From positions 2,046,001 to 2,110,000 of the forward strand of contig NZ_JADBGF010000001.1 of the NCBI RefSeq assembly GCF_014873495.1: 64,000 nt of DNA, in the 5' to 3' direction. The notes beneath the pieces were generated by a model. The model saw only the letters and a list, made by a program, of their open reading frames with translations, had not been told where the DNA came from and searched no databases. This document shows, in pieces, positions 53,010 through 61,189 of this stretch (the stretch's first letter is position 1; every line of letters begins with the position of its first letter). The translations under genes were made by a program, and so were the position numbers. Source of the DNA: Streptomyces stelliscabiei (GTDB taxonomy: Bacteria; Actinomycetota; Actinomycetes; Streptomycetales; Streptomycetaceae).

Positions 53010-53572
53010 GGTCTGCCTCCCGTTCCGACCCGCGTCATGATCTCGCAGAGCGCTCGGTCGTCGAAGATGCGCGAGGTCGGTATGCGCACGGTGGTGCGGT
53101 GCCTACCGGTGATCGGGTGTCCGGCGAGGTTGATCCAGTAGCAGCAGTGCCGCAGGTCCAGTCGGTCGTGGCCGGCCCGCAGCCACTGCTCCTGCGAGCG
53201 GGGGACGATCATCACGACCAGGATCTTGTGCACCGAGACGGGGGTGCGGGCCAGCTTCGCCAGGTGCTGGTTGTCGAGGGTGAAGGAGAAGGACCGGCCG
53301 GCCGGGTTCGGCGCGAGCTGGTAGGTGGCCTTGAGCTGCACCTTGATGGTGACCTCGTCGTCGACCGTGTGACCGGGCGAGCCGTGGCTGACGTGCCAGT
53401 CGATGCCGTTGTCCGGAAAGGGCTGGGAGAGCGAGCAGCCGGCCGCGGCGGCCACCGCGTGCAGATAGCCCACCTGCAGGGTCTCCATGCAGGCGGTGGT
53501 GGCGAGGGAGCCGCGGAGCGGTGCCGCGTGCTCGGGCAGCAGCCCGCCCCGCTCGGGCTGCGCTATGGCCAT
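53006..53572 (-). CDS. DUF4365 protein with PD-(D/E)XK-like nuclease fold
   Basis: A 188-residue protein matching the DUF4365 pattern: a leading helix (GSLATTACMETLQVGYLHAVAAAAG), then GIDWHVSHGS with Asp at 58 and VTIKVQLKATYQ with Q79 and K81. This is the D...QxK layout of restriction-endonuclease-like folds. The second half has LVVMIVPRSQEQWLRAG and CCYWINLAG. The ATG at 53570-53572 follows GGAAGG at 9 nt; the longer ORF upstream is antisense to the exonuclease gene. It overlaps the 476-residue partner. Nuclease activity is inferred from motif layout only. Confidence 0.82.
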   Translation of the reverse strand: MAIAQPERGGLLPEHAAPLRGSLATTACMETLQVGYLHAVAAAAGCSLSQPFPDNGIDWHVSHGSPGHTVDDEVTIKVQLKATYQLAPNPAGRSFSFTLDNQHLAKLARTPVSVHKILVVMIVPRSQEQWLRAGHDRLDLRHCCYWINLAGHPITGRHRTTVRIPTSRIFDDRALCEIMTRVGTGGRP

Positions 53573-53740
53573 GACCAACAGCCTTCCAGTGCTGGTGTTT
53601 CCCCGTACCGAGCCGCTGAACTGCGCAGACCCGTACTTCTGTTGTCTCCTTCCGGCGTACGGCGCAAACAGCCCGGGTATCACCAAACTGGCAGAAGACG
53701 GGACGTCAGCTGCCGTGGGTGAACGAGGAGTTGTGGACAG

Positions 53741-54466
53741 ATGACGTGTTGGTACGAGGGGCCCTTGGCGGCGTTCGACACGGAGACCACGGGTGTGGAC
53801 GTCGAGACCGACCGGATCGTGTCGGCGGCCGTGGTCGTCCAGGACGCGCCCGGTACCCGCCCCCGGGTGACCCGGTGGCTGGTGAACCCGGGCGTGCCGG
53901 TGCCCGCCGCGGCGACGGCGGTGCACGGGCTGACGGACGAGCAGCTGCAGCGCGACGGCCGCTGGCCGGCGCCGGTGATGGAGGAGATAGCCAGGGCGCT
54001 GGCGGAGCAGGCGGTGCGCGGCCGCCCGCTGGTCGTCATGAACGCGCCGTTCGATCTGACGCTGCTGGACCGTGAGTTGCGGCGGCATCGCGCCTCGTCG
54101 CTGGACCACTGGTTCGAGGCCACGCCGTTGCGGGTCCTGGACCCCCGGGTCCTGGACAAGCACCTGGACCGCTACCGCAAGGGCCGGCGCACGCTCACCG
54201 ACCTGTGCGCGCACTACGAGGTCGTACTGGACGGCGCGCACGACGCGGGAGCCGACGCGCAGGCGGCGATGGACGTCGTCCGCGCGGTGGGGCGCCGTTT
54301 CGCCACCCGGCTGGCCCGTCTCTCCCCCGCCGAACTGCACACGCTGCAGGCCGTGTGGCACGCGGCGCAGGCGCGCGGCCTGCAGGCCTGGTTCGCGCGC
54401 AGCGGCACGGACGAGGCGGTGGACCCGGCGTGGCCGTTGCGTCCGGACATGCCCGCGGCGGCATGA
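53741..54466 (+). CDS. DEDDh-type 3'-5' exonuclease (DNA polymerase III epsilon-like)
   Basis: A 241-residue exonuclease. The DEDDh residues are visible: Asp and Glu in AAFDTETTGVD (12 and 14), Asp in MNAPFDLTLLDREL, and the His-Asp pair in VLDGAHDAGADAQAA. No polymerase or helicase domain is attached. The ATG at 53741 has GAGGAG 10 nt upstream. It diverges from the DUF4365 gene across 168 nt. It could be a proofreading or repair nuclease; the exact substrate cannot be stated. Confidence 0.93.
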   Translation: MTCWYEGPLAAFDTETTGVDVETDRIVSAAVVVQDAPGTRPRVTRWLVNPGVPVPAAATAVHGLTDEQLQRDGRWPAPVMEEIARALAEQAVRGRPLVVMNAPFDLTLLDRELRRHRASSLDHWFEATPLRVLDPRVLDKHLDRYRKGRRTLTDLCAHYEVVLDGAHDAGADAQAAMDVVRAVGRRFATRLARLSPAELHTLQAVWHAAQARGLQAWFARSGTDEAVDPAWPLRPDMPAAA

Positions 54467-54470
54467 AAGA

Positions 54471-54496
54471 AGCCGGTCCGCGTGTGCGGACCGGCT
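54471..54496 (+). terminator. Terminator hairpin after the exonuclease gene
   Basis: Perfect 10-bp arms (54471-54480 and 54487-54496) with a CGTGTG loop, 5 nt after the stop. It ends 9 nt before the 3' end of the tRNA on the other strand, so it may also serve as that tRNA's terminator. Confidence 0.75.
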
Positions 54497-54505
54497 CTAC
54501 CCGGT

Positions 54506-54576
54506 GGGCGATACTGGGTTCGAACCAGTGACCTCTTCGGTGTGAACGAAGCGCTCTCCCACTGAGCTAATCGCCC
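54506..54576 (-). tRNA. tRNA-Val (anticodon CAC)
   Basis: Read on the minus strand, the 71 nt fold as a tRNA. The acceptor stem is GGGCGAT/ATCGCCC, the D arm GCTC...GAGC, and the anticodon stem CTTCG/CGAAG encloses TTCACAC, giving anticodon CAC for GTG codons. The T arm is CTGGTTCGAACCCAG. The CCA end is not encoded. It lies between a convergent exonuclease gene and a SRPBCC gene; no integrase is next to it. Confidence 0.97.
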
Positions 54577-54615
54577 GGGAACGGACTGAACAATACAGGT
54601 CCCGACGGGTCTGGT

Positions 54616-55074
54616 TCAAACCGCTTGGCCAGGTTCCGTGAGGTACGCGAGGAGTCCTCGTCGTCCTGCCCGCATCATCAGGGCGTGGTTGGCGCGGAAC
54701 ACGGGCCGTCCCGGTACGGCCAGCCGTCTCAGCAGGGGCTTGGTGACGTCGACTTCCTGGTCGTAGCGGGCCAGCGCGCCGGGCCCGTCGGCGCCGACCG
54801 TCCAGCGGGCCCAGCCGTTCAGGTCACCGGTCATCTCGATCTCCAGGACGCCGGCCGCCGGGTCGCGCCGTACCGCCCGCGCGGTGAGCACGAGGTCGTA
54901 CGGCACGACGGAGCGGATCCGGAGGGTGCCGGTGGTGTCGTCGATCGGGGTCACCTCGCGGACCTGCGGCCACCAGCGCGGATAGTCCTCCGGCCGCTGG
55001 AGCACGTCGTACACGGCGGCGGGCGGCGCGGGCAGGTTCCAGTGGCTGCGGAAACGGTAGTGGCACCAGTCCAT
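54616..55074 (-). CDS. SRPBCC-superfamily (START/polyketide cyclase-like) protein
   Basis: A 152-residue small-ligand-binding fold protein. It starts MDWCHYRFRSHWNLPAPPAAVYDVLQ, the typical helix-grip opening, and continues with DYPRWWPQVREVTPID and GWARWTVGADGPGALARYDQEVD. The C-terminal helix is LRRLAVPGRPVFRANHALMMRAGRRGL. The ATG at 55072-55074 is chosen; the very long ORF that continues upstream is antisense to the large membrane protein gene. Ligand unknown. It diverges from that membrane protein gene. Confidence 0.88.
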   Translation of the reverse strand: MDWCHYRFRSHWNLPAPPAAVYDVLQRPEDYPRWWPQVREVTPIDDTTGTLRIRSVVPYDLVLTARAVRRDPAAGVLEIEMTGDLNGWARWTVGADGPGALARYDQEVDVTKPLLRRLAVPGRPVFRANHALMMRAGRRGLLAYLTEPGQAV

Positions 55075-55114
55075 GGTCGGATTGTGCCTGTACAGGGGCC
55101 CTTGGCGGGGGATC

Positions 55115-55142
55115 TGAGTACCCCCTTGAGTACGCGCACTCA
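55115..55142. promoter_or_regulatory. TGAGTAC iterons in a divergent promoter
   Basis: TGAGTAC occurs at 55115-55121 and 55127-55133 (12-nt period), followed by an inverted GCACTCA at 55136-55142. The cluster sits between the SRPBCC gene (minus) and the large membrane protein gene (plus), touching one possible ATG of the latter. It looks like a binding site for a dimeric regulator; the protein is not known. Confidence 0.5.
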
Positions 55143-57604
55143 TGTCGGGCGGCGTGACGCCGACCACACTCCGTGACATGACGCACTTTCCGTCCCCGGC
55201 CGAGGAGTTGCGGGTCCTCGACGCCGAACTGCGGCAGCTCGACGCCCGCCGCATGTTCCTGCTGACGCGCCGCGCCTGGCTGGTCGCCGCCCTGTACGCG
55301 CCGGCGTCCGCACCCGGCACGCCCACCGCCGCGCCCGCGCGGCGCCCCGAGGCGACGGCGCCGAACGTGCAGAACGTGCTGCTGGTCCTCGGGGGCGTCC
55401 TGCTGACCGTCGCGGCGATCGCGTTCACCCTGGTCAGCTGGGGCCACATCGGAATCGGCGGCCGGGCCCTGGTGCTCGGCGTGGTGACCGTGGCGGCGCT
55501 GGGCGCGCCCTCGGTGCTCCTGCGCCGTGGCCTGCGCTCGACCGCCGAGGCGGTGTCGGGCCTCGGTCTCGCCCTGACCGTCCTGGACGCGTACGCCCTG
55601 CACGAGGTCGCGCTCACCGGGGCGGACGGCACGGGGTACGCGGCGGTCGCGGCGGCGGTGCTCGCGGTGGTGTGGGCGGCGTACGGTCTGGTCCTGCGCG
55701 CTCCGGCGGCCGACACCGGCGAGGCGCCCACCCGCGGCCCCCTCGTCCTGCCCCTCCCCCTCGCGCTGGTCGCCGCCCAACTCCCCCTACTCCTGTGGTC
55801 GTTCGCGGTGGACGCGGGCGTGGAGACGGTCACGGCCGTGCTACTGGTGACAGCGGCGGCCGACACCGCGATCGCGCTCCGGGTGCCCCTCAAGCCGGTA
55901 CGGATCGTCGCCCTGGTGGGCGCGTTCGGCTGGGGTGCGTGGGGTGTACTGGCGGCCGGGTGGCTCTCGTGGGCCGCCGCCGGCCCGAGCGCCGCCGCCC
56001 GTGCGGCGGCGCTCCTCGCCCTCGGCGCGGCGATCGCCCTGACCACCGCCCGGGTCACGCCGCAGCGGGCCCTGGCCCTCGGGGCCGCGCTCACCGGCGG
56101 GCTCCTCGTGGTCGTCGGCGCCGGCGGCATGGCCCGCTCGGTCCTGCCCGAGGTGTGGACGGTCCCGGCCCATCTCCTGTGCGGACTCGCCCTGTCGGCG
56201 GCCGTACGCACGCGGGCCCCCGGGCCCGTACGCCGGGGCCTCGTGCACGCTTCCGCCGTGGTCCAGGGCCTCGCCGTGGCCACCGCGCTGCCGACCGTGG
56301 CCATCGCGCTGCTCGGCCCGGTCGGCCGGATCGAGCGGATCTGGTCGGGTGCGCCCGTGGACGCCCGCGCGGCGGTGACGCTCGACGCGCCCTGGCCGCC
56401 GAACACGGCCACCGTGCCGTTCGTGCTCGCCGTCGTCGCCGGCGTGCTGGCCGTGGCCGCGCGCACCGTGACATGGCGGACCCCGGCCCTGGTCGGCGCC
56501 CTCGTCCTCACCTGGGCGACGGTCCTGGTGCTCCCCCCGGTCCTCGAACTGCCGTTCACGGCCGGGCTGGTGGCGCAGGGCCTCCTGGTCGTGGCCGCAC
56601 TGGGCTTCGCCGCGTTCGTGCGGCCGGCGGAACCCGGGCGCCTCCAGGCACCGCTGCCCCTCACCGGCGCCGTCCTGGCCCTCGTCACCGCCCTGGGCCT
56701 GGCCCTGCACTCCCTGGCCACCGAGCCGGCCACCCTCACCGTCCTCGCCGCCTCGACCGTCGTGTTCGCGGCGGCGGCCGCCCGACGCACCGACCTGGGT
56801 GCCCTCACCGCCCCCGTCTCCCTCGCCCACGCCACCGTCCTGACCTGCGCGATCGGCGCCTCCGCCGGCTGGGAGCCGCAGCACACGGCACTGCTCGTCC
56901 TCGCCGTGCCGGCCGTCGCGGCCCTGCTCGCGGCCCGCCTCGGCGACTCTCCCCTGACGATCCCCGTCGAGGCGACCGGCGCCGCGGCCGGCCTCCTGTC
57001 CCTCGCCCTCTGTGCCGCACACCCACCGCTGCTGGCCCTGGCCCTCGCGCTCTGCGGAGTCATCACCACGGGCACCGCCCTACGGCCGGACCGCCGTCGG
57101 CTCGGCTACGCGGCCACCGTCCTCTTCGTGCTGGCCTCCTGGGTACGGCTGGCCATCTGGGACGTCGGCTCCCCCGAGGCGTACACCCTGGCGGTGACCG
57201 TCCCGGCCCTGCTCGTCGGCCACCTGCGCCGGCGCCGGGACCTGACCGCCTCGTCCTGGACGGCGTACGGCCCGGGACTCGCCGTCACGCTCGTCCCGAG
57301 CCTCGTCGCGGCCTGGGGCGACGCGCACTGGCTCCGCCCCCTGCTGCTGGGCGCCGCCGCCCTGCTGATCACGCTCCTGGGCGCCCGCCACCGCCTCCAG
57401 GCTCCCCTGCTCCTCGGCGGTGGCACGCTCACCCTGGTCACCCTGCACGAACTGGCCCCCTACATCGCCCAGGCCGTGGACGCTCTCCCCCGCTGGGCGC
57501 CTCCCGCACTCGCGGGCCTGTTCCTGCTGGCGGCGGGCGCCACCTACGAACAGCGCCTGCGCGACGCACGACGAGTGCGGGACCTCCTGGGAAGGCTGAG
57601 CTGA
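55142..57604 (+). CDS. Very large polytopic membrane protein
   Basis: Up to 820 residues, extremely rich in Ala, Leu and Val, with roughly twenty or more predicted membrane segments from about residue 78 to the end (VLLVLGGVLLTVAAIAFTLVSW, LVLPLPLALVAAQLPLLLW and many others). The first 75 residues are soluble and helical (PAEELRVLDAELRQLDARRMFLLTRRAW). A second ATG at 55178 (MTHFPSPAEELR) is an equally likely start, since neither has a strong ribosome binding site and the first overlaps an iteron. No transporter or enzyme family was recognised. It may be a Streptomyces-specific integral membrane protein. Confidence 0.82.
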   Translation: MSGGVTPTTLRDMTHFPSPAEELRVLDAELRQLDARRMFLLTRRAWLVAALYAPASAPGTPTAAPARRPEATAPNVQNVLLVLGGVLLTVAAIAFTLVSWGHIGIGGRALVLGVVTVAALGAPSVLLRRGLRSTAEAVSGLGLALTVLDAYALHEVALTGADGTGYAAVAAAVLAVVWAAYGLVLRAPAADTGEAPTRGPLVLPLPLALVAAQLPLLLWSFAVDAGVETVTAVLLVTAAADTAIALRVPLKPVRIVALVGAFGWGAWGVLAAGWLSWAAAGPSAAARAAALLALGAAIALTTARVTPQRALALGAALTGGLLVVVGAGGMARSVLPEVWTVPAHLLCGLALSAAVRTRAPGPVRRGLVHASAVVQGLAVATALPTVAIALLGPVGRIERIWSGAPVDARAAVTLDAPWPPNTATVPFVLAVVAGVLAVAARTVTWRTPALVGALVLTWATVLVLPPVLELPFTAGLVAQGLLVVAALGFAAFVRPAEPGRLQAPLPLTGAVLALVTALGLALHSLATEPATLTVLAASTVVFAAAAARRTDLGALTAPVSLAHATVLTCAIGASAGWEPQHTALLVLAVPAVAALLAARLGDSPLTIPVEATGAAAGLLSLALCAAHPPLLALALALCGVITTGTALRPDRRRLGYAATVLFVLASWVRLAIWDVGSPEAYTLAVTVPALLVGHLRRRRDLTASSWTAYGPGLAVTLVPSLVAAWGDAHWLRPLLLGAAALLITLLGARHRLQAPLLLGGGTLTLVTLHELAPYIAQAVDALPRWAPPALAGLFLLAAGATYEQRLRDARRVRDLLGRLS

Positions 57605-57607
57605 GGC

Positions 57608-57654
57608 GCGCCCCGTCAGGGGCGCGGGGAACTGCGCGACCAGCCACGACGATC
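57608..57654. repeat. Dispersed intergenic repeat, copy 6
   Basis: A GCGCCCC-GTCA-GGGGCGC hairpin (57608-57625) overlaps the core GCGCGGGGAACTGCGCGACC followed by AGCCACGA, very close to the copy at 5.9 kb. It lies in the 107-nt gap between two convergent genes (57604 and 57712) and may terminate both. Confidence 0.75.
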
Positions 57655-57711
57655 CCGCGGTTCCCCACCCACCCCAGCCACCCCGAGCCCCCCGCTCAAC
57701 CCAGCGGAGCG

Positions 57712-60459
57712 CTACGGCATCTTGTCGCCCACCAACGCCAGGTTCTGGATCGCCGCCAGCCCGTACAGCGCGGTCGCGTTGGTCGACACCCACGCCGCCT
57801 CGCTGCCCGGCACGAGCGCCGTCGGCCCCTCGATCTTCTTGGTGGTCCAGTCGGTCGACTCCTTGTAGTCCCAGGTGTCGGCGCTGTTGTAGAACTGCCG
57901 CCACGCACGGGCCGCGAGCTTGTCGTCCTTCAACTGCACGGCGGCGTAGGCGTCCTGTCGCGAATGGCCCTGGAAGAGCAGCAGGCTGCCGAAATTGGAG
58001 CCGTAGCGCGCGGCCTGCTCCGCCTTCGTCGCGTTGAAGTAGCGGCAGTAGTCGAGCCAGGCCTCCTTGAACTTGGGCATCTCGATCTGGTCGAGTAGTT
58101 CCGCGCACATCTCGACCAGCCCGAACATGGCCGACAGATGCGAGACCCCGACCACCGGCTTGTCCGCGACGGCGAACTTCCCGGTGTCCAGGTCGTACAG
58201 TCCGGTGCCCTGGACGAAGCCGTTGGGCTGGGCGGCGATCGTCTCCATGGTCGACAGGACGCGCGCCCTGGCCTTCTCCCACTTGGGGCCGCGCCGCTCC
58301 CACTCGGTCAGCCACGCCGACACGAGCCCGGACCAGTCGGTGCCGAAGCCGATCGACAGCGCGTTGCGGTCGGGGGTGTAGGGCTCGGTGCGGATCTTGC
58401 GGATGGGGTCGAGGACGAGGAACGTCTCGTCGGAGTCGACGTTGGCGTGCATGAGGTCGCCGACGCGTTCGTCGGCGGTGAGGAAGTAGTAGTAGCGGCG
58501 GTAGGTGGTGTTGGCGATCCGCTGCTGCTTGGCGCTGTCGGCGTAGTGCTGGACGCCGTGCCGGGTGCCGAGGCCGGCCCATTTGCCGAGGTGGTAGACG
58601 TCGACCTCGCCGGTGTGGCGGGTCATGGCCTCCGCGAAGCGGAAGATGTCCGCGCGGCCGGAGCGCATGTAGGCGAACCAGAGCCACAGGTCCGGCGAGA
58701 GTTCGGAGTTGTCCCAGGCGTAGCCGCCGATGTCGTAGCACCACTGGTGACGGCTCGGGTCGTAGGTGTGCATGATGTCGCCGTAGTCCCAGAAGCCGTA
58801 CCACCGGCGCATCTCCACCTGGTCCTTGTAGTAGGTGAAGAGGAAGTCCAGGTGGTTCTCGATCTTCGCCTTGGCGGCGGTGGAGCGGTCCGGCTCGGCG
58901 AACAGCCTGCCGAAGACGCCCGCCTTGACGAGCTGCTTGGGCGGGGCCGCGAGCTGCGGGGGCGTGCGGACGGCCTCGACCTGCTTGGCCATGTCCTCGG
59001 CGCCCGGGGTGGACTCATGGGCCCAGAAGAGGAGTTCGCTGGTGCGGGCGATGCCGTAGGGGGTGCCGAACCCGGGCTCGTAGTCCTCGTAGGTGATGTT
59101 GAGGCCTTCGAGCTGCTCGGGGAAGGTGTCCTGGCCCATGCCGTCGTGGTAGAAGCGCAGGTCCATGGGCCGTGCCTCGGGCGACCAGAGCCAGAGGGTG
59201 ACCTCGGCGGTGTCGGTCTGCGCGTCGCGGATGTCGAGCTGGGCGGGGAACTTCTCCCAGAAGTCCCGCAGGCCGAAGGCGAACCCGCCGGACGCGCCAC
59301 CGACGTAGCCGAAGCCGCTGGCCCGCCGGCCACCGCCGGCCGGGATCCAGCCGTGGCCCTTCTTGGTGCGCTTGCGGACACCGAAGCCGTCGGCGGACAG
59401 CTGCGAGAGCGTGTAGTCGCCCCACTCGGGGATGTACTGCAGGCGGGTCGTGACGCGCTGGTCCCAGGTGGACGGGTCGGGCAGCTTCTTCCCCTCGAAC
59501 TGGGCGGTGCGCACCGCCGTCCCCGGGTCGCGCCGCAGGCCCGTGACACCCTTGACCGCCTCGCGCAGCAGACCCGTGCCCTCGCCGCCGATCCGGATGT
59601 GGCGGTCGTACGCGGCGTCGCGCATCGGTACCTCGAAGCGGACGCCGATGCCGCGGACGAAGTCGCCGCCGGCCTTTCCGGGCTCCTGGTTGCCGTCGAA
59701 GGTGATGGTGTGCACCATGCGGAACGACTCGGCGCCCGCGTAGAAGTAGAGGCGGATCGAGAAGGGCAGCCAGCTGTGGCTTCCCTTGCGGTGCTTGCCG
59801 TCGATGCGGACCACGGCACGCACCGGGCCCTCCTGCTCGACCTCGACCTCGTCGATGAGGCTCTCGTAGCGCTGGAACTTCTCGGTGCCCTGGTCGCCGT
59901 CCTCGATCTCGGGCTGGCGCAGCAGCACCAGATGGCCGTTGTGGGCGATCTCGGTGGAGCCGCGGAGCACGGACTTCACCAGCGTGGAGCCGGACTTGCC
60001 GATCTTGGCGGTGATGACACCGGTCGACACGTCGATGGTCGTGCCGCGCTTGTCGACGGTGACCTTCTTCTCCGGAGCGGCCGGTGTGCCCGCCGCGAGG
60101 GTGAGCTTGCCGGAGCCGGCCCCCGCGCCCACCGCGTGCGCGGTCCACTTCAGGGAGCCGTCGGGCCAGTAGCCGATCGGCCAGGACTGCACGGCCACGG
60201 CCCTGCCGTCACCGTCGGTCAAGGAAAACGACTGTTCTTTTTCGTACGCGCCCTTCGGCCACGGCACACCCACGGTCGAACCGGGGGCGGCTCCGAGCCC
60301 GCCGTCCTCCAGCCAGTCCAGGGTGACCGGATCCGCCTCCGCCGCTTCGGCCAGGGGCGCGGCCTGCGCGTTCGAACTCCCTAGAGCCCAGCTGACCTGC
60401 GCTGCGGCTCCTGCGACGGCGGCCGCCTTGAGAAGGGACCTGCGGTCGATGGGGGACAT
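57712..60459 (-). CDS. Tat-exported PcRGLX/YetA-like protein (exo-rhamnogalacturonan lyase-like)
   Basis: A 915-residue secreted protein. The N-terminus MSPIDRRSLLKAAAVAGAAA is a twin-arginine signal, with a likely cut after NAQA. The rest follows the three-part plan of PcRGLX/YetA-like proteins (family PL26): an N-terminal RIFT-barrel-like region (LDWLEDGGLGAAPGSTVGVPWPKG), a central beta-sandwich (VRIDGKHRKGSHSWLPFSIRLYFYAG) and a C-terminal alpha/alpha-toroid rich in Trp/Tyr (WYGFWDYGDIMHTYD, YDIGGYAWDNSELSPDLWLWF). Such proteins attack the rhamnogalacturonan I backbone. The neighbouring YesL-like and CUT1 transporter genes fit that role. Family assignment is from memory of segments, so substrate is inferred. 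Confidence 0.78.
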   Translation of the reverse strand: MSPIDRRSLLKAAAVAGAAAQVSWALGSSNAQAAPLAEAAEADPVTLDWLEDGGLGAAPGSTVGVPWPKGAYEKEQSFSLTDGDGRAVAVQSWPIGYWPDGSLKWTAHAVGAGAGSGKLTLAAGTPAAPEKKVTVDKRGTTIDVSTGVITAKIGKSGSTLVKSVLRGSTEIAHNGHLVLLRQPEIEDGDQGTEKFQRYESLIDEVEVEQEGPVRAVVRIDGKHRKGSHSWLPFSIRLYFYAGAESFRMVHTITFDGNQEPGKAGGDFVRGIGVRFEVPMRDAAYDRHIRIGGEGTGLLREAVKGVTGLRRDPGTAVRTAQFEGKKLPDPSTWDQRVTTRLQYIPEWGDYTLSQLSADGFGVRKRTKKGHGWIPAGGGRRASGFGYVGGASGGFAFGLRDFWEKFPAQLDIRDAQTDTAEVTLWLWSPEARPMDLRFYHDGMGQDTFPEQLEGLNITYEDYEPGFGTPYGIARTSELLFWAHESTPGAEDMAKQVEAVRTPPQLAAPPKQLVKAGVFGRLFAEPDRSTAAKAKIENHLDFLFTYYKDQVEMRRWYGFWDYGDIMHTYDPSRHQWCYDIGGYAWDNSELSPDLWLWFAYMRSGRADIFRFAEAMTRHTGEVDVYHLGKWAGLGTRHGVQHYADSAKQQRIANTTYRRYYYFLTADERVGDLMHANVDSDETFLVLDPIRKIRTEPYTPDRNALSIGFGTDWSGLVSAWLTEWERRGPKWEKARARVLSTMETIAAQPNGFVQGTGLYDLDTGKFAVADKPVVGVSHLSAMFGLVEMCAELLDQIEMPKFKEAWLDYCRYFNATKAEQAARYGSNFGSLLLFQGHSRQDAYAAVQLKDDKLAARAWRQFYNSADTWDYKESTDWTTKKIEGPTALVPGSEAAWVSTNATALYGLAAIQNLALVGDKMP

Positions 60460-60571
60460 GGCCTTTCCTTTCCGTACGGGAAGTCTTGCGTGCTGATAGT
60501 CAGGGGCATGACAGAGAGAGGTACGACACCTCCGGGGCGTCGACCTGAACGGACGGCACCGCCCGCCGCGG

Positions 60572-61177
60572 TCAGCGGCGGCGGTACCGCTCCTCCACGG
60601 CGACGGCCGCCGCCGCGACGGCCCCGAGCACCGGGATCGCCAGCGGCGCGACGAACCAGGCGGAACAGACCACGACGGCCAGTCCGCCGACGAGCAGAAA
60701 CGACCCGGCGGGGTCGAGCACGGTCCGCCGCCCGGCCGCGCCGAGCAGCGCCCGCCAGGTGACGCCGGGCCGCCAGACCGCCGCCGCGCGCAGTCCGGCG
60801 ACCACGGCCCCGATCAGCGCGAGGACACCGACCGCGCCGACCGGCGTCCCGCCCGGAATCCCGGCGCGTACGGCCTGGACGTCCACCCACACCGCCGCGA
60901 GCGCCGCCCATCCGGCGAGTCCGACGAGCCAGCCGCCGCGCACCGCCGTACCGAAGTCGGCCCAGAACTCCCGCCAGCCGCCGCCCTCATGGGCCGTGCG
61001 GCGCCGCAGATGCCGGGAGCCGGCGGCGAACGCGGCCGGGTAGGTCACCAGCGGCAGCGAGGCCAGCGCGATCCACACGCCGGTGAGCAGACACTCGGCG
61101 AACAGCGCGAACCGTTCGGCGAGCACGGACTCCCCGCGGGGCGCGGCGGCCTTCGCACGGGCACGGGCCTGGGCCAT
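60572..61177 (-). CDS. DUF624 (YesL-like) membrane protein
   Basis: A 201-residue integral membrane protein with about five segments (LLTGVWIALASLPLVTYPAAFAA, GWLVGLAGWAALAAVWVDVQ, VGAVGVLALIGAVVAGL and a C-terminal pair). It resembles DUF624/YesL, a family nearly always found beside sugar ABC permeases in pectin or oligosaccharide loci. It follows the second permease by 12 nt and precedes the PL26-like gene by 112 nt. That 112-nt gap contains TTTCC-GTAC-GGGAA. Function unknown. Confidence 0.8.
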   Translation of the reverse strand: MAQARARAKAAAPRGESVLAERFALFAECLLTGVWIALASLPLVTYPAAFAAGSRHLRRRTAHEGGGWREFWADFGTAVRGGWLVGLAGWAALAAVWVDVQAVRAGIPGGTPVGAVGVLALIGAVVAGLRAAAVWRPGVTWRALLGAAGRRTVLDPAGSFLLVGGLAVVVCSAWFVAPLAIPVLGAVAAAAVAVEERYRRR

Positions 61178-61189
61178 GGTCAGCTCACC

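Noticed and set aside
48957..53141. A 1,394-codon plus-strand open frame
   Set aside because: It runs antisense through thrS and its upstream gene. Its product is Arg/Gly/Ala/Val-rich low complexity without domains, the usual shadow in GC-rich DNA.
53006..54361. An upstream extension of the DUF4365 ORF to 451 codons
   Set aside because: The extra part is antisense to the exonuclease gene and has no conserved features; the ATG at 53572 has a ribosome binding site.
54616..57075. A long minus-strand ORF continuing upstream of the SRPBCC gene
   Set aside because: Only the last 152 codons look like protein. The rest is antisense to the large membrane protein gene and is Arg/Thr/Ala-rich.
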